From: Termitomyces sp. T153
Taxonomy: Eukaryota > Basidiomycota > Agaricomycetes > Agaricales > Lyophyllaceae
Direction of reading: 5' to 3'
Length of the DNA stretch: 64,000 bases
Assembly (NCBI GenBank): GCA_018296165.2
Contig: JACKQL020000002.1
Location: forward strand, 124,001 to 188,000
The position numbers were made by a program, and so were the translations under genes. The notes under the pieces were generated by a model. That model made no database searches. It saw only the letters and a list, made by a program, of their open reading frames with translations, and was not told the origin of the DNA. Numbering within the stretch: position 1 is the stretch's first letter; every line of letters starts with the position of its first letter. This document shows positions 33,396 through 44,727 of this stretch, one piece after another.

Positions 33396-35130
33396 GCTCC
33401 TTGTGGGCTTCTTTAGCACAAGTCATGCAGCAACAAGGGCAGCAACTCATCTTTACCTGCCATCAATGTTGTACATGAGAATGGGATGAGAGAGGGGGCA
33501 AGTGGTGAGACAATGTCATTGCACATAGTCTGCATCAAGGAAGAGGCCTGTTGCCCCACTGTCAAGCAGAGCAACCACACTTTGGGTCTGCTGAGTGTCT
33601 GTCATCTCAATTTCCACTTGTAACTTCAGGAAGTTGGTGGAGGGGGTGGAAGCAACAATGTAGCAATAGGGGAGATGCATTCCCATACAGGAATTTGAAG
33701 GTGTGAGTCAGGAGGTGTATTCTCAGTAGAGGCTTTAGCTGGGAAGGGGGTTTGTATATCTGAGAGGCTTATCATTTTAGGTGTAATATCAAGGGCAGCA
33801 ACTGATATATTCGATTCTATAAACAGAGGAACAAAATGATTGGCACTAGGCAATAGAGGTGTACAAGTCATCCATTGCCTACTTAAAAATCCTCCTCCAA
33901 GTCTACAGACACAATTTCTAGTACATTAGCCACCTCAGTAGAAGGGACTGCTATAGGCATGTCAGGAGAGGGGGCTCCTGTTGCATTCTGGGCTGCCAGG
34001 AGTTGGACAAGCAGCTCTTCTTGCTCTAATGCAGACAGTGGACAGGTAGTGCACTTCCAGCCCTTGAGGACAGTAACAGGCAAAGTAGCCAACCTTCCTA
34101 CAGTGTCAACACTATAGAGGAGTAGAGGATTGCTGTTGGGAGGCATCAATGTTTATAGGGACTCCCATGGGCAGGGAGCACATAGGGGCTGGTACAGGGG
34201 CATGAAAGGGAGAAATATGAAATGAAACAGAAAGGGTTGCACCTGCTTGTGTGGCCACTGGAGCATGCATGGAAGGGAAACTCAGGGGGCAGACCCACCA
34301 TGAGCAAAGGAAGCATGTGAGTGGTTATGGAGTGCTGAGACCATTGCAGCTCATGCTGAAGTTCCATTAACTGCCACTGCTCACATCCACCTTGCACCAG
34401 GTGTTTACACACTCATCATCTGGGCACCCCTCAAACATACTGTCAATACAATCTATGAGAGAGGGATGGAGTTCATTGCAAAAGGTTAGGCAGAGCTGCA
34501 GACCATCTGGATATCCAGCCTGTTTAACTAAAGCACAGACCAAGTCAATGTACTTGTTGAGTAACTGCTTCCCTTGACCATACTAGTTCCAGTCTCAAAG
34601 AGAAAGAGCTGCAGTCTTAGCATGGTCAAGGAGAAAGATCTCAGCTCAAAACTCCTTCTCAAACTCTGTCCAGCTGGAGAAACTCTCAACTCCTCCAGGG
34701 CATTGGAAGATGCACAATGCATAGGTTGAAGCTTGGCCTGCCTTCATGTAGGAGAGAACCTGAGCAATTTTCAGGGTATTGGAGGTGAAAGCTTCACCAC
34801 TCAACTGGATATAAGCAATGCAGGATTGGAGAAAACACTCCCCAACCTTGCAGTCTCCATAAATACATCAGAGAGTACAGGACAAGGAAGTTTGAAGTGG
34901 GAGGCTGAAAACTCCAAGCTAGGTGCAGAAGAGAACCTTTTTGCAGCTGCTGGGAGCATAGGGGGAAGAGGAGGAGCAGGGGGAGGTGCTGGAGAGGTCG
35001 ATTAGGTCATAAGAGGGATATAGGAAGTGACAAGACACTGGTGGAGGACAGATCTTTTTTGAAGAACCAAACAGAAAACTCAGGCAATAGAAAAGGGGGC
35101 TTCCAGACCAAATTTAGGGACTTGTTCTGC
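33396..35130 (-). pseudogene. Element I: gag and protease fragment, A/B family, minus strand
   Basis: Minus-strand frame 34149-33883 includes LEQEELLVQLLAAQNATGAPSPD and ends LEEDF, matching the post-knuckle part of gag in A and B. Upstream blocks to about 35000 correspond to the capsid region, with stops. Downstream, near 33615-33545, the minus strand keeps VEIEMTDTQQT...VALLDSGATGLF, an intact retropepsin active-site motif better preserved than in A or B. The element is cut off at about 33400 next to LTR M, so RT and integrase are missing. Confidence 0.72.
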
Positions 35131-35681
35131 TGTAAGGGTAGCCTCTGGAGGCTGTGGCTCAATCACACAACTGGCAGAGGGAGATCCAAAGTCTATTCAG
35201 CATCTACAAGAAGTTCTAAAGTTCTAGCTACTCACCTGGCAGAGGGAGATCCAAAAGAGAACAAGTCTAAGGATTTCCAATGCTAGTGTTTGGAAAATTT
35301 ACTCTAGAACTTCTGGGGAAAACACTCAACAACAACCAAATCCAAAGTCTGATCCAAAAGCAGAAATCTATTGTAAGTTGCCTTGGTCTCCAGACCCCTG
35401 GTGCATGACCACAAACAAATACAACTTAAAAATAGCTCCTGGTCAACAGTACTTGTGGCCCAAGAATGGGAGGTCTACAATGAGCAGTAGTCCCAAAATA
35501 AAGGAAACAATCCAGGAGCCTGGTAAGATATGGAAGGGCAATACTTGTCTGAATTGTTGACAGAGAATTGGTGCAGCCTGAGGGCTGAAACTGGAAGCAG
35601 TAGATAGGCAAAACAAAGGAGAATAGAGGGAAACCATAAGGAGGGAGAATGGGCTGAAGCAAGAATAGGACATTCCTGACA
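35131..35681 (-). repeat. 5' LTR of element I (551 bp)
   Basis: On the minus strand it starts TGTCAGGAATGTCC (from 35681) and ends CCCTTACA (35131), followed by GCAGAACAAGTCC, the primer-binding segment of the A/B family. It contains AGACTTGTTCT (35268-35258 on the minus strand), complementary to that segment over 10 nt. An exact 20-bp direct repeat (CTGGCAGAGGGAGATCCAAA) occurs at 35171 and 35236. Confidence 0.75.
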
Positions 35682-38600
35682 AGCTCCCCTAGTGTACTGA
35701 GATTATTTGTGCCCATTTTCTTTCTTTTCTCCAGGTCTTACATTCTGTCTTATAGCTTAACCTTTATCTTTCCAGAGGCATGCCCAATCTCTCTCCAAAA
35801 CCCCAATTCAAATCCTTCAATTCCCCACTTAAACAGGCCTGAGTTCTGCTTTATTGTCATTGCATTTATAAAAGCACAGTATATAAGGCATAGAATTGTC
35901 TATTTCATGAGAAATCACTTGAAAGAGTTGGGATATGGAAGACCTAACCAAATCAAGTGAGGTTTGGTCTGGATTTGATCATTGAGTGTAGAAATTCAAA
36001 GATGTAACAAAGGGGATGATTAAGACATGATCACTACTTTTCATGTTACTTCCTGAAAGAATAAAGTTAAAAGCTTTATTTGACTGGGGATTTTGATTCC
36101 TTGATGATTTTAACTTTTAAGTATATGAGGCATAGAATTGTCTATTTAATGAGAAATCACTTGAAAGAGTTAGAATATTGAAGACCTAACCAAATCAAAT
36201 GAGGTTTGGTCTGGATTTCATCATTGAGATTTTTAGGACATGATTACCACTTCTCATGTTATTTCCTGATAGAATGAAGTTAAAAGCTTTATGACTAAAG
36301 AAAATATAGTTGAAATAATAGTAAAGACTCATGTCTGCTGACATAAACAATGACAGGCTATAAGCACATTAATTGAAAAAAGAAAGACCTAGACTGGAAT
36401 GGTAAGAGATGATAAATGGAAAAGCTCCATTTCTCTAACAATCTCAATTATCTCAGTGTGGAACTCTTACAAAAGAAAATCAAAGACCCAAGTAGACAAA
36501 GTGAGGTTGGGTCTGAATCTCAGCATTGAGTTAACAAAATCCAAGGACCTAACCAAACAGAGTGAGGTTAGGTCTGGGACTTAGCAAGAGCTACAGGCCC
36601 ATACCAAAGGCATGCAACAATATGTTGAGGAAGGTTTTTCTATTGGAAACTCATCCACAGATATGGATGACTCAGAGACTGACAATTGGAATCAGAAGAG
36701 TGCAAGCAACAATAATTCTGAGGATAGCAGTGAAGATGAGGATTTATCTGAGGAAGATATTTTAAGAGAGGATGAAAAAATAAGTGAAGATGAATCAGAT
36801 GATGAACAAGATGATGATGAGTTGCTTGATGATTCTCTTGGCTATGCAGTATTGTAATTCATCATGAGAAATGTCATAGTAAATTCTTAATTATATCTGG
36901 TACAGCAAGTTACTATGGGAAATCAGCAATATTTACATGCCAAAGCAGTGGCAATACAGATTAAGATAGTTGAGTAGGGATAATATAGGTATATTGGAGT
37001 CATAATATTGTGGTTTGAACATGTTTCAAGATGTAAGTAATTGACAGGATGATTGAAGACTTTACATTTTATATCATTGGTGTTCAAGGATAATATTTAA
37101 CCAAGATAGATCAGCTTACTCTAATTCATACTAATTGCTTTGATACATACCCAACTTGTAATGATTTGACAGGATAATCAAATAATACAATGATATTCAA
37201 TTTCTAAGAGTCATTGAGGTTGTGAGTGATATTTACAAATATGACTTTGTAAGGGTCAAGTTATGATGTCTACTTTATGAGATTCCCATATTTTATTGAT
37301 ATATCTTTCTTAGATATACTCAATATATTTCTGGATGGTCTGGAGGGTCCCAGACTGAAGTTATTATACATCAGCTAGACATTGAGTTTGATGTTTAGTA
37401 TCAGACTTGAAAATTGTAAATTTCTCAGCTAACAGCTCTTAGGCCATCTTTTGGCCATATATTCTGGCTGCCTTTTTTGTGATGAGAAGGCTTGTGCTTG
37501 CCCCTAATCCATCATGTTTCCCAACACTCAGGCAAGCTCAAATCTGAGCAGGTATGCACCTGCAGTACAAAGTGGATTCCCTCCTGGCCCAGCATTTCTG
37601 AATCAACCAGGGTTTCTATCTTCATCTCCACCAAGGAGCTGATCCAAATTCTCCTGCTGCTTTTCATCAAAATCTGCAAATTGTCCAAGAACATGTGGCA
37701 TTTCTTCCAAATCTTGCATGCAATACATAATCTGGAATGTGAGTGTTCCTTTGAGACACATGTCCTTTGTATGCTCAAATGCATGCAAACCCTGTAGACA
37801 AAATGCTTACTATCCAGGCAACAGCCTGGTACAAACTCAAGATAGGCCATCTGATGAGACTTCTCTGGTTGTTCTTTCTTGTTCTCACAAGCTTTGTCAG
37901 CAAATCTCAGAACACTCAAAGAAGAGATAGAAGAACTTTGACAATTGATGCTTCAGAGTGATGTTGGTGCACTACCTCTGCTTCCAATACCTGCACCTGG
38001 TAAAACTATATCACCCCCATGGAACAGCAACTGTTAGTAGAAGTCAATGACTCAATTTGCTCTGTGTTTGAACAAATGAAACACAGTCAGGATAGCACTT
38101 CTGTTGTTGCCAACTTTCTGGGAGCACCAGATCATATTTCAAAGTGAGCAGTCAGACTCCTTTAAACTCACATTTGTCTCATTATGCAATACTATCAGTG
38201 GAGAATTCTGCAAAGAAGAACAGGTGCTTGCATTTATGCATGTACAGGCCATCATTCTTGTTATTCAACAACAAGCATCTTTTTGACTATTGTGCAATTT
38301 CTCCATCAGTTACTTCTTCCCCTGGCCAACCTGTCTGCTAGACCCTATTGCCTATGTGAATGCTGAATTGATTGATCAAGATGTACATGAAAGCAGAAAT
38401 TTGGAATAAATTCTGAATACATTCATCCATAGTATTCAGTGCCAGATGGACCTGAAGCTTGAGATGTGGTAGCACTGGTCCTTCTTGTGCTAAGCCTGGT
38501 ATCACTCTTGACAGAGGTTTCAGAATGGACAATAACAGTGCTAATGTGAAATGTAAATTTTGATGCCATCAATTGATTGGATCAATGGATCAAACTTTGT

Positions 38601-39084
38601 TTTTCACAGGTAGTTTGGAGGCTTTAGTTACACACAAGCTCATATAGAATGCATTAAATGTATATATAATTTTAATGGTTTATTCACAAGTTTGAGATGG
38701 TCTTGTAATATTGAAAGGGCTCAATAATATTATTAAGAAAACCCAAAACAACTAAGAACTCATAAGCCTAAGAGAACTGCTCTCTGAGGTTTCTCTGAGC
38801 TGTTGACAAAAGTATTCCTCAATTATCATTGCATCTGGACCCCCAAATGCTAACACTCACAAACTCTCTAAGTTTGTTGTGCTGCAATTGCCCACATGAA
38901 GTTCAATTATTCATGTTGAACTCCAGGTGAGCATGATACTTACATTGTGTCCTTACATATCCAATAAACCATTCAAATTGAACTCCAGCTTCTTGCATAA
39001 TTCCTAAGTTGAGACTTGATTGTTGCCTCCTCACACTAACCACGACCTTCCCTGTGTGTACCTAAACTACCTGCTTGTTAGCTT
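35682..39084. other. Unassigned AT-rich segment, no recognised element or intact gene
   Basis: CpG-poor and more AT-rich than its neighbours. It holds a tandem pair of about 180-200 bp repeats (35877-36078, 36119-36296) and four hairpin-like motifs (35940-36580). Weak coding hints: 36612-36857 (+), an 81-codon acidic Ser/Glu/Asp-rich open frame; 37788-37603 (-), 61 codons with a plausible amphipathic composition; 38019-38145 (+), about 42 codons. None resembles a family I know. The segment 36860-37490 shows nothing coding. It could be old host DNA or an unrecognised element. Confidence 0.5.
35877..36296 (+). repeat. Tandem direct repeat of about 180-200 bp, two copies
   Basis: Copies at about 35877-36078 and 36119-36296 share GGCATAGAATTGTCTATTT, GAGAAATCACTTGAAAGAGTT, GAAGACCTAACCAAATCAA and AAGTTAAAAGCTTTAT blocks in the same order. 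The second copy lacks about 30 bp in the middle. Partial extra copies of the GACCTAACC motif follow at about 36484 and 36547. Confidence 0.85.
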
Positions 39085-39712
39085 ATGGGCCAGACAAGTG
39101 GTCTAATCAATGCTGCATTCTCCAGCCCTGGAGATGCATTTAAATTTCCAAAACTCAATAGCAAGAACTATGCACTGTGGGCTGAACAGATGAAAGCCAC
39201 TCTGCAATCCCGCTACCTCTGGCTCATCATCACCAGTAACAAGGAACCACCCTCAAAACTGTCTAGCATCAAGCCTCAAGGACCAGGTGAAGTTACCTGG
39301 AAAGCTGAGAAGAAGGAACATCTTGAGTGGACATTGCAGGATCAGGTAGCACAGAGACTGATGAAGCCTATGGCCAAAAGCTCTTAGTGGCCCCATATGG
39401 CAGATAAGCTTACTGCCAAGGCTATGTGGAATGGCTGAAAGGCCATACATGTCATGAATCAGCAAAAGATTAACATACATTACTACTTCAAAGAACTGTA
39501 CACTTGGAAGTATGCTGATGGCACCAGTATGGCTGACCACATCACCACAATGCTCAACATCAAGGACAAGATCATGACAGCTGGCAAAGAACTCCCTGAC
39601 ATCCACATTTCCTGCATGCTTGTTCCCTCATTGCCACACATGTCATCCTGGTATCTCATCAAGATCCAGCTGTTTGGAATGAAAATGCTCACCTCTGAAG
39701 ATATGTCCACCC
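39085..39712 (+). pseudogene. Element J: Ty1/copia-type gag fragment
   Basis: Frame 39085-39387, then after two stops 39454-39712. The start (FKFPKLNSKNYALWAEQMKATLQSRYLW) is the typical N-terminal gag segment of copia elements of the UBN2/DUF4219 type, followed by helices and TSMADHITTMLNIKDKIMTAGKELPD. The reading is cut at 39712 by the LTR of element G. No copia LTR is recognised upstream. The rest should lie beyond the window. Confidence 0.75.
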
Positions 39713-40620
39713 TGTCATGACCTGCTCCCTGGACTCCCAACCTTGTTCCCAGCCTGCTTGCTCCCCCCAAGCCCTCCCTAATGCCCCATCAAATGCCCCC
39801 AATCTTTGCTCACCCTCTGTGCTCACTCCAAATAACTCCAACACTTCTCCAGCAAACCCCAATGGCCCCCTAGCTAACTCCAACACCTTCTCCACAGCCA
39901 TCAATGCCTTCCTGACTCTTGTAAGCCCCTAGGACCCTCCCCCACTGTTCCTGACTCCAGCTTGCATCACTAACCCACCTTCTTAGTTTGCCCAACCAGC
40001 CCTAGAGCATCATGACAACCCCAGAGCAGCCTGCATCCCCAACTGATCCCATCAAAACACTGCTGTGGCCTGCCTCTGATCACAACTGACACCTGTCAAC
40101 TCTGCATGGCTCTGTCAAACCCCACCACCACACTTGCTGTCCCCCCAAGCTCTCCAGTAGTTAGTATATAAGTCATAGAGTAGCACCTTGTACTCTAGTC
40201 TTGATATTGCAGTAACTGGTTACTTGTGTCTTGTGTTTCTTTCTGTCTCTGTTTCTATTTTCAGTCTCAAATCTATTTCTGTTCTCAGTTCCATCTTGTT
40301 CATCTCTATCTTGCATCAACTGTCTCTATTTCCTTTGTTCTCCTAAGTTCCTTTCATCTCCAACATCATTACAAACCCTGCACACATGCTATGAACTTCA
40401 AACATTCTTACAACAACTCTGGGACCTCACCCCTCATTTGGCTCCAGCATCCATCAGTCTTGATTGATCTCCCATTAAACTCCAGCTCTGCTCCCATCAC
40501 TAGGAAAGCCTCTGCATACCCTGCATTCTATTTACACACTCATGAACTTGTTCCTGATGCCCATCCAAGCACAACATTTAATATACTTGGTCTTAAACTT
40601 CCCTGGACCACTCTTGACTT
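39713..40620 (+). repeat. 5' LTR of element G, left part
   Basis: Starts TGTCATGACCTGCTCCC, inserted in the copia gag. The promoter is recognisable: TATATAAG at 40165 and AGTCTTGATATT at 40197 (32 nt apart). Interrupted at 40620 by the LINE; the remainder is 59056-59202. Nearly all CpGs are lost compared with the LTRs of E. Confidence 0.88.
40608..40620 (+). repeat. Target duplication of the LINE, left copy
   Basis: CCACTCTTGACTT here and CCACTCTGGACTT at 59043-59055: 13 bp with one mismatch. Length and position are as expected for target-primed insertion. Confidence 0.75.
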
Positions 40621-40635
40621 TTTTTTTTTTTTTTT

Positions 40636-41500
40636 AATCCATTTGTGTGTCTGAGGTGCTATGCACCTATGTTACACGGTACATTGGAGTAACTACTGCT
40701 ACAAGAGCCATGGGATGCATCATTCCCCTGCATATGCAGAGAATGAACAAGCCAGAACATCCTAGAACCGTTTTAGTCCATGCTCCCCTGGTAGGTACCT
40801 GGGTTGTCACATGTTGAGTTACATTGTGTGGTTAGCTACAAATGCCTACCACTAATGGATGAGCAGAGAGGGACAAGCGTCTAGGCCATGTACCCAACCA
40901 ATGCTGGAAAGAGATAAAATCAGTAGTCATAGTGGGCTCATGCCGAGAGCCATCATTAGGCATTAGGAGTAAGTAAGATGGGGTGTATAGGGTGTGTCTC
41001 AGGCCTGTTGCATGGGGTTGTGTCATGGTTGGGGGGTGTGGGTGGGCGGGAGTGCTGGAGTGGGATAGGCCAAGGGGGCAAGGGTCTTGAACTGCCATGA
41101 TGCATGGACATATCTGAAGAAGAATTTTAGAGCATCAGAGTGGGATAGGAGGACTTGGAGAGACTCAGCTTCACAGCATAGCTTGGATACCATGTGGGTC
41201 TGGCATTCATACTGGTAGTGTGGGCACTTGAACAGGAAGTGCCTGATTGTTTTGACTGCTAGTTCCCAATAGTGGGGACATGCTGGCATTTCTGAGTACT
41301 TGATGCAGAATAAGTACTGTTGAGGAGGATGTGTCCCATCCTGAATTGCATGAGGATGGCAGATTGCTTGCAGTTGAGGTCTCAAACAAGGTGCATGTAG
41401 CCTTTTGAGGGTAGGGTGTTATTGATCCTGTTGATCTTCAGGAACCTGGGGGACTTCTTCCACCTTCTTTGCCAGAGGCCCTTGATGTTGGTCAGCATGT
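40636..41500 (-). pseudogene. LINE ORF2 C-terminal end and 3' UTR
   Basis: The minus-strand frame 41385-41023 holds a Cys/His segment (CPHYWELAVKTIRHFLFKCPHY) like the zinc-binding tail of Tad1/I-type ORF2 proteins, then a Pro-rich end. The stretch 40636-40830 shows no coding and leads to the poly(A). Frame changes separate it from RNase H. Confidence 0.65.
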
Positions 41501-41501
41501 G

Positions 41502-42134
41502 TTAGTGGGTGGCCAGTATGCTGGCTGGAAGTGGTTTGGACTGTAGGTATACAGGGAGCATCTTCGGATCACTAGAGGTGCTCTGGGTGGTGTCCTTGGC
41601 AAGCTCATCTGCATGGACATTGGGTCTGAACGCAATGTGGCTAGGGGTCCAGTGAACCTGGAGGTCAGTAGCACCCCTGGTATAAGCAGTCCACTTTTTA
41701 CTTGCACAGAGTGCGGCATGCCTCTCAGGCATGTGGGATAGCCAGTTGACTTTGCCATGTAGGTTCTCGGCAGCTGTATGTACATGGTCTAGTAGGTAAT
41801 GGGCCAGGTGCAGGTGCTGGTTGTCAAGAGCCATGATTGCAGCCTGGCTGTCGCTGCCCATTATAGCACCTCTCCTGATCTGACCTACCACCAAAGCTAG
41901 GAGGTAGAGGCTGAGGGTGAACCCCACTACCTCACCTTTGTAGACTGTGTGCTCTGCATCACAGCCAAGGTGGTAGGTCAGTGAGGACTCCTTCACACCA
42001 TCCAAGTACAGCACTGCCACTACTCCTATCCCACTGCCATAACTGGAGCCATTGCAGTACACAAAGATGGGGCTTGCATGGTGCGTATTGGTGGCGGTCA
42101 TGAGGGCCACTTCCTTACTGCTGCTGATGTGCAT
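41502..42134 (-). pseudogene. LINE RNase H domain, catalytic Asp lost
   Basis: A 210-codon minus-strand frame. IFVYCNGSSYGSGIGVVAVL is the first RNase H motif with Asn where the catalytic Asp (usually DGS) belongs. The Glu (YKGEVVGFTLSLYLL) and second Asp (MGSDSQAAIMAL) motifs are kept, followed by the HxxSH-like VHWTPSHIAF and NVHADELAKD. The domain degrades RNA in RNA-DNA hybrids during cDNA synthesis. D-to-N is one G-to-A change. Confidence 0.88.
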
Positions 42135-42326
42135 GCTGAGTGATGGCTGGTAGTTGGGTTGTCGGCAGACCCGGAGGACTGTTTTGATCCTGGAGGGATC
42201 AATGCCTGTGAAAACAAAGAGGTTATGCAGCGGGGAGTGGTGTCTCTTTACATGTTTCCTAGCAGCTCGGCGACTGGGGCTGTAGAGGGGGTGGGAGGGC
42301 AGAAGGGAGGATATATGTACTGCGGC

Positions 42327-43636
42327 TCAGGAGAGGACCTTACAGAACAGAAGGTCTACTGGGAGGAGGTTAGCATGAACAAGGGCATCTCCCACTGCTA
42401 TGCTCAGTGTGCCAGTTACCAACTTGGTGGCTCTGTGCTGTGAGGGGCAGAGCTTTTTAATAATGGCTACCAAGCCTGACCTCATCATCCCAGCCATTGG
42501 GGTGCTTACACCTATGAACCAGACATTAGCCATATACATAAAAGCAGGGACTGCCACCATGTTGTAGAGCTGGCAGACCCAGTGGGGTGGCATTCTCCCT
42601 GATGCATGGGACAAGTGTGCTATCTGCATTGTCCACCATGTTGCACTTGCTGCTATCTTCTGGGTGTGGGTGTTCCATCAGAGCTTGGGGTCAAAAACCA
42701 TGCCAAGATATTTGTAGGAGGTTTCAGCTCTGACTGTCCTCATATATACAGCACCACCAGGGGTGAGCCTCAAAAGCATGAGGTCTTGTGGGAGGGCATC
42801 ATAGTGTGATTGAGGGAAGTTCATGAGCACCAGCTTGCTGAGTTCAAATGGGGAGTTGTGGGTGGCAGACCAGTCAAATCCACCATCTTGCTATGTCATC
42901 ATGTCCACAATGGTTGCATGGGCCTCTTGGAGCATGTCCACAATGGCTAGGAACATTATGTCATCAACAAACCTGGACGCTGTCTTGTTAGGGCTTTTGG
43001 GGTCAGCAACCAAAATCAGAGGGGCATTGTAAAACATGTAAAACAGCATTGAGAGGGGGCAGCCTTGCATTGTTCTATTGGAGATGTCAATCCAGTTGGA
43101 AAGGAAGTTGGTGAATTTCAGCCTGGTCCTCCTGTTGGTGAGCATCCATTCAGTGAGTTTTACATAGCATATCAGCATCCCATGATTGCGCATGTTGTGG
43201 ATGAGCTGGTCCCAGACAGTGTTGGGAAACGTGCCCTGAACATCAAGGAAGAGAGTGGCCACAATCTTGCCAGCATGCCAGGCATTCTTGATCCTGTTGG
43301 TGACCAGGTGCATCACATCAGATGTGTTGCAACCAGGGCAGCCACTGAATTGGTGTACTAGGAGCATGTTATGCTTCTCTGCAAGGAAGGATATGTTAGC
43401 AGCAACTAGGACAGATAGGAGTTTCCCAATGGTGTTGAGAAGACCTATTGGCCAGTACACTTTGGCCACATTGTAAGCTGGTTTCCCAGGCTTGTGCAGG
43501 ATGAGTGTTATGGAGACAAGCCATTCCTTGTGGTAGACCTTGAGTTCCATGACTGCTCAGAAAATGTAATGGAGGTGATTGACCAAGGTGTCAGAGCACC
43601 GTTTGAGCACAACATTGGGAACCCCATCAGGGCCTG
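42327..43636 (-). pseudogene. LINE reverse transcriptase, main part
   Basis: The minus-strand frame 43550-42891 carries RT motifs in order: WPIGLLNTIGKLL, HQFSGCPGCNTSD, TLFLDVQGTFPNTV, TMQGCPLSMLFY, and the active site FVDDIMFLA, with both Asp residues kept. Thumb segments continue to 42327. The N-terminal RT part is across the insertion (55612 onward), where the KAPG-PDG motif is split exactly by the GCCTG target site. Confidence 0.88.
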
Positions 43637-43697
43637 TGTCACGACCCGTTCCCCAAAACCCCGCACATCATCCATCAACCCCCTGAACCCCCAAAGG

Positions 43698-44695
43698 TGT
43701 CACGACCCGCTCCCTAGCTCCCTAGACACTGCTCCCAACCCCTCCCGATTTCCCGCTTAACTCCCCGGGACCCCGCCCACACTTTCGACGCCCACACTGG
43801 ACAACTCTGACGCTCCTCCGGCAAACCCCGACGGCAACTCCCTCTCCGTAGCCATCAACACCCCCTTGAAACCTTCCCCCACCGTTCCTGGCCACGTCAT
43901 ACGTCCCCGACCCCCTACCCTAGTTTACCCGACCCGTCCCGGAGTGTCACGACGTCCCCAGAGCGGCCGCGCCCCCAACTGATCCCATCAGAATACAGCC
44001 GCGGCCCGACCTTGGGTTGTACCCAACACCCGTCGACTCAGTACAGCTCCGTCAACCCCCGCCATCATATCCGCCGCCTCGGAGGCACCCAGTAGTCGGT
44101 ATATAAGTCATAGAATAACTCCTCGAACTTTAGTCTTGATATTACATTTTACCGGTTTCCTATGTTTTGTCTCTCGTCTCGTCTCTATTTCTGTTTCTAG
44201 GTTTTGAATCTATCTTTTCTCAGTCTCGTCTCGTCTCCATCTCGTCTCGACTGTACATATTTCCTTTGTTCCTCTGAAGTTCCCTTGCTCCCTACGTCAG
44301 TACAAACTCCACGCACGCGCCACGACCTGAACATTCCTAACGACAACTCCAGACCTCACTACCCGCTCGGCCCCGGAACCCACCAAGCCCCGGTAATCCC
44401 CTGTCCGACCCAACCCTGCCCCCCAACAGCCGAGAAGCCTCCGCCTACCCCGCAATCTACTTGTGCGCCCACTAACTAGCCCTGACACCCGCCCTGGGTC
44501 AACGACCAGTACCTCCGGTCTTAGACCCCTCTGAATCACTCAGGACTTACTCGGGCCACTATCCCTAGGGACCCCTCGCAAGCTTTCCCCACCTCCGCTC
44601 CAACTCCGGGCGCCTGGTTATAAACGCAGGACATCACGTCCGCCTAGTAAGGACTCGCCAGTGTACTGAGCCCCCGTCGTCAGCGGAACCTGACA
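43698..44695 (+). repeat. 5' LTR of element E (998 bp)
   Basis: TGTCACGACCC...GCGGAACCTGACA. TATA box TATATAAG at 44100-44107. The predicted RNA start AGTCTTGATATTA at 44132-44144 is 32 nt from the TATA start. TCTCGTC-rich leader at about 44170-44250. Confidence 0.96.
44100..44144 (+). promoter_or_regulatory. Core promoter and predicted RNA start of element E
   Basis: TATATAAG (44100-44107) followed after 32 nt by AGTCTTGATATTA (44132-44144). The same spacing and motif occur in F1 (9348/9380) and G (40165/40197), and H is close (6812/6846). The start position is inferred from TATA spacing and from the complementarity to the primer site; no transcript data are available. Confidence 0.7.
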
Positions 44696-44708
44696 TAATA
44701 TCAAGACT
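44696..44708 (+). other. Primer-binding site of element E, complementary to its own RNA start
   Basis: TAATATCAAGACT begins right after the LTR (44695) and is the exact reverse complement of AGTCTTGATATTA at 44132-44144. In Tf1 and sushi-type chromoviruses the first 11 or so nt of the mRNA fold back on the primer site and are cut to make the primer; this arrangement fits that. No tRNA complement is needed. Gag starts 19 nt downstream. Confidence 0.75.
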
Positions 44709-44727
44709 CCCCCTTACCCTGTTCTCG

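Noticed and set aside
36612..36857. Acidic 81-codon frame as a host gene
   Set aside because: Low-complexity Glu/Asp/Ser composition in an AT-rich area can arise by chance; no splice sites or homologue recognised.
40832..41098. Separate small minus-strand gene near the LINE 3' end
   Set aside because: It is in line with decayed ORF2 tail and 3' UTR of the LINE, with no start context or motif.
44696..44715. tRNA-type primer site after the LTR of E
   Set aside because: No TGG start complementary to a CCA end and no recognised tRNA 3' sequence; the 13-nt match to the LTR explains it better.
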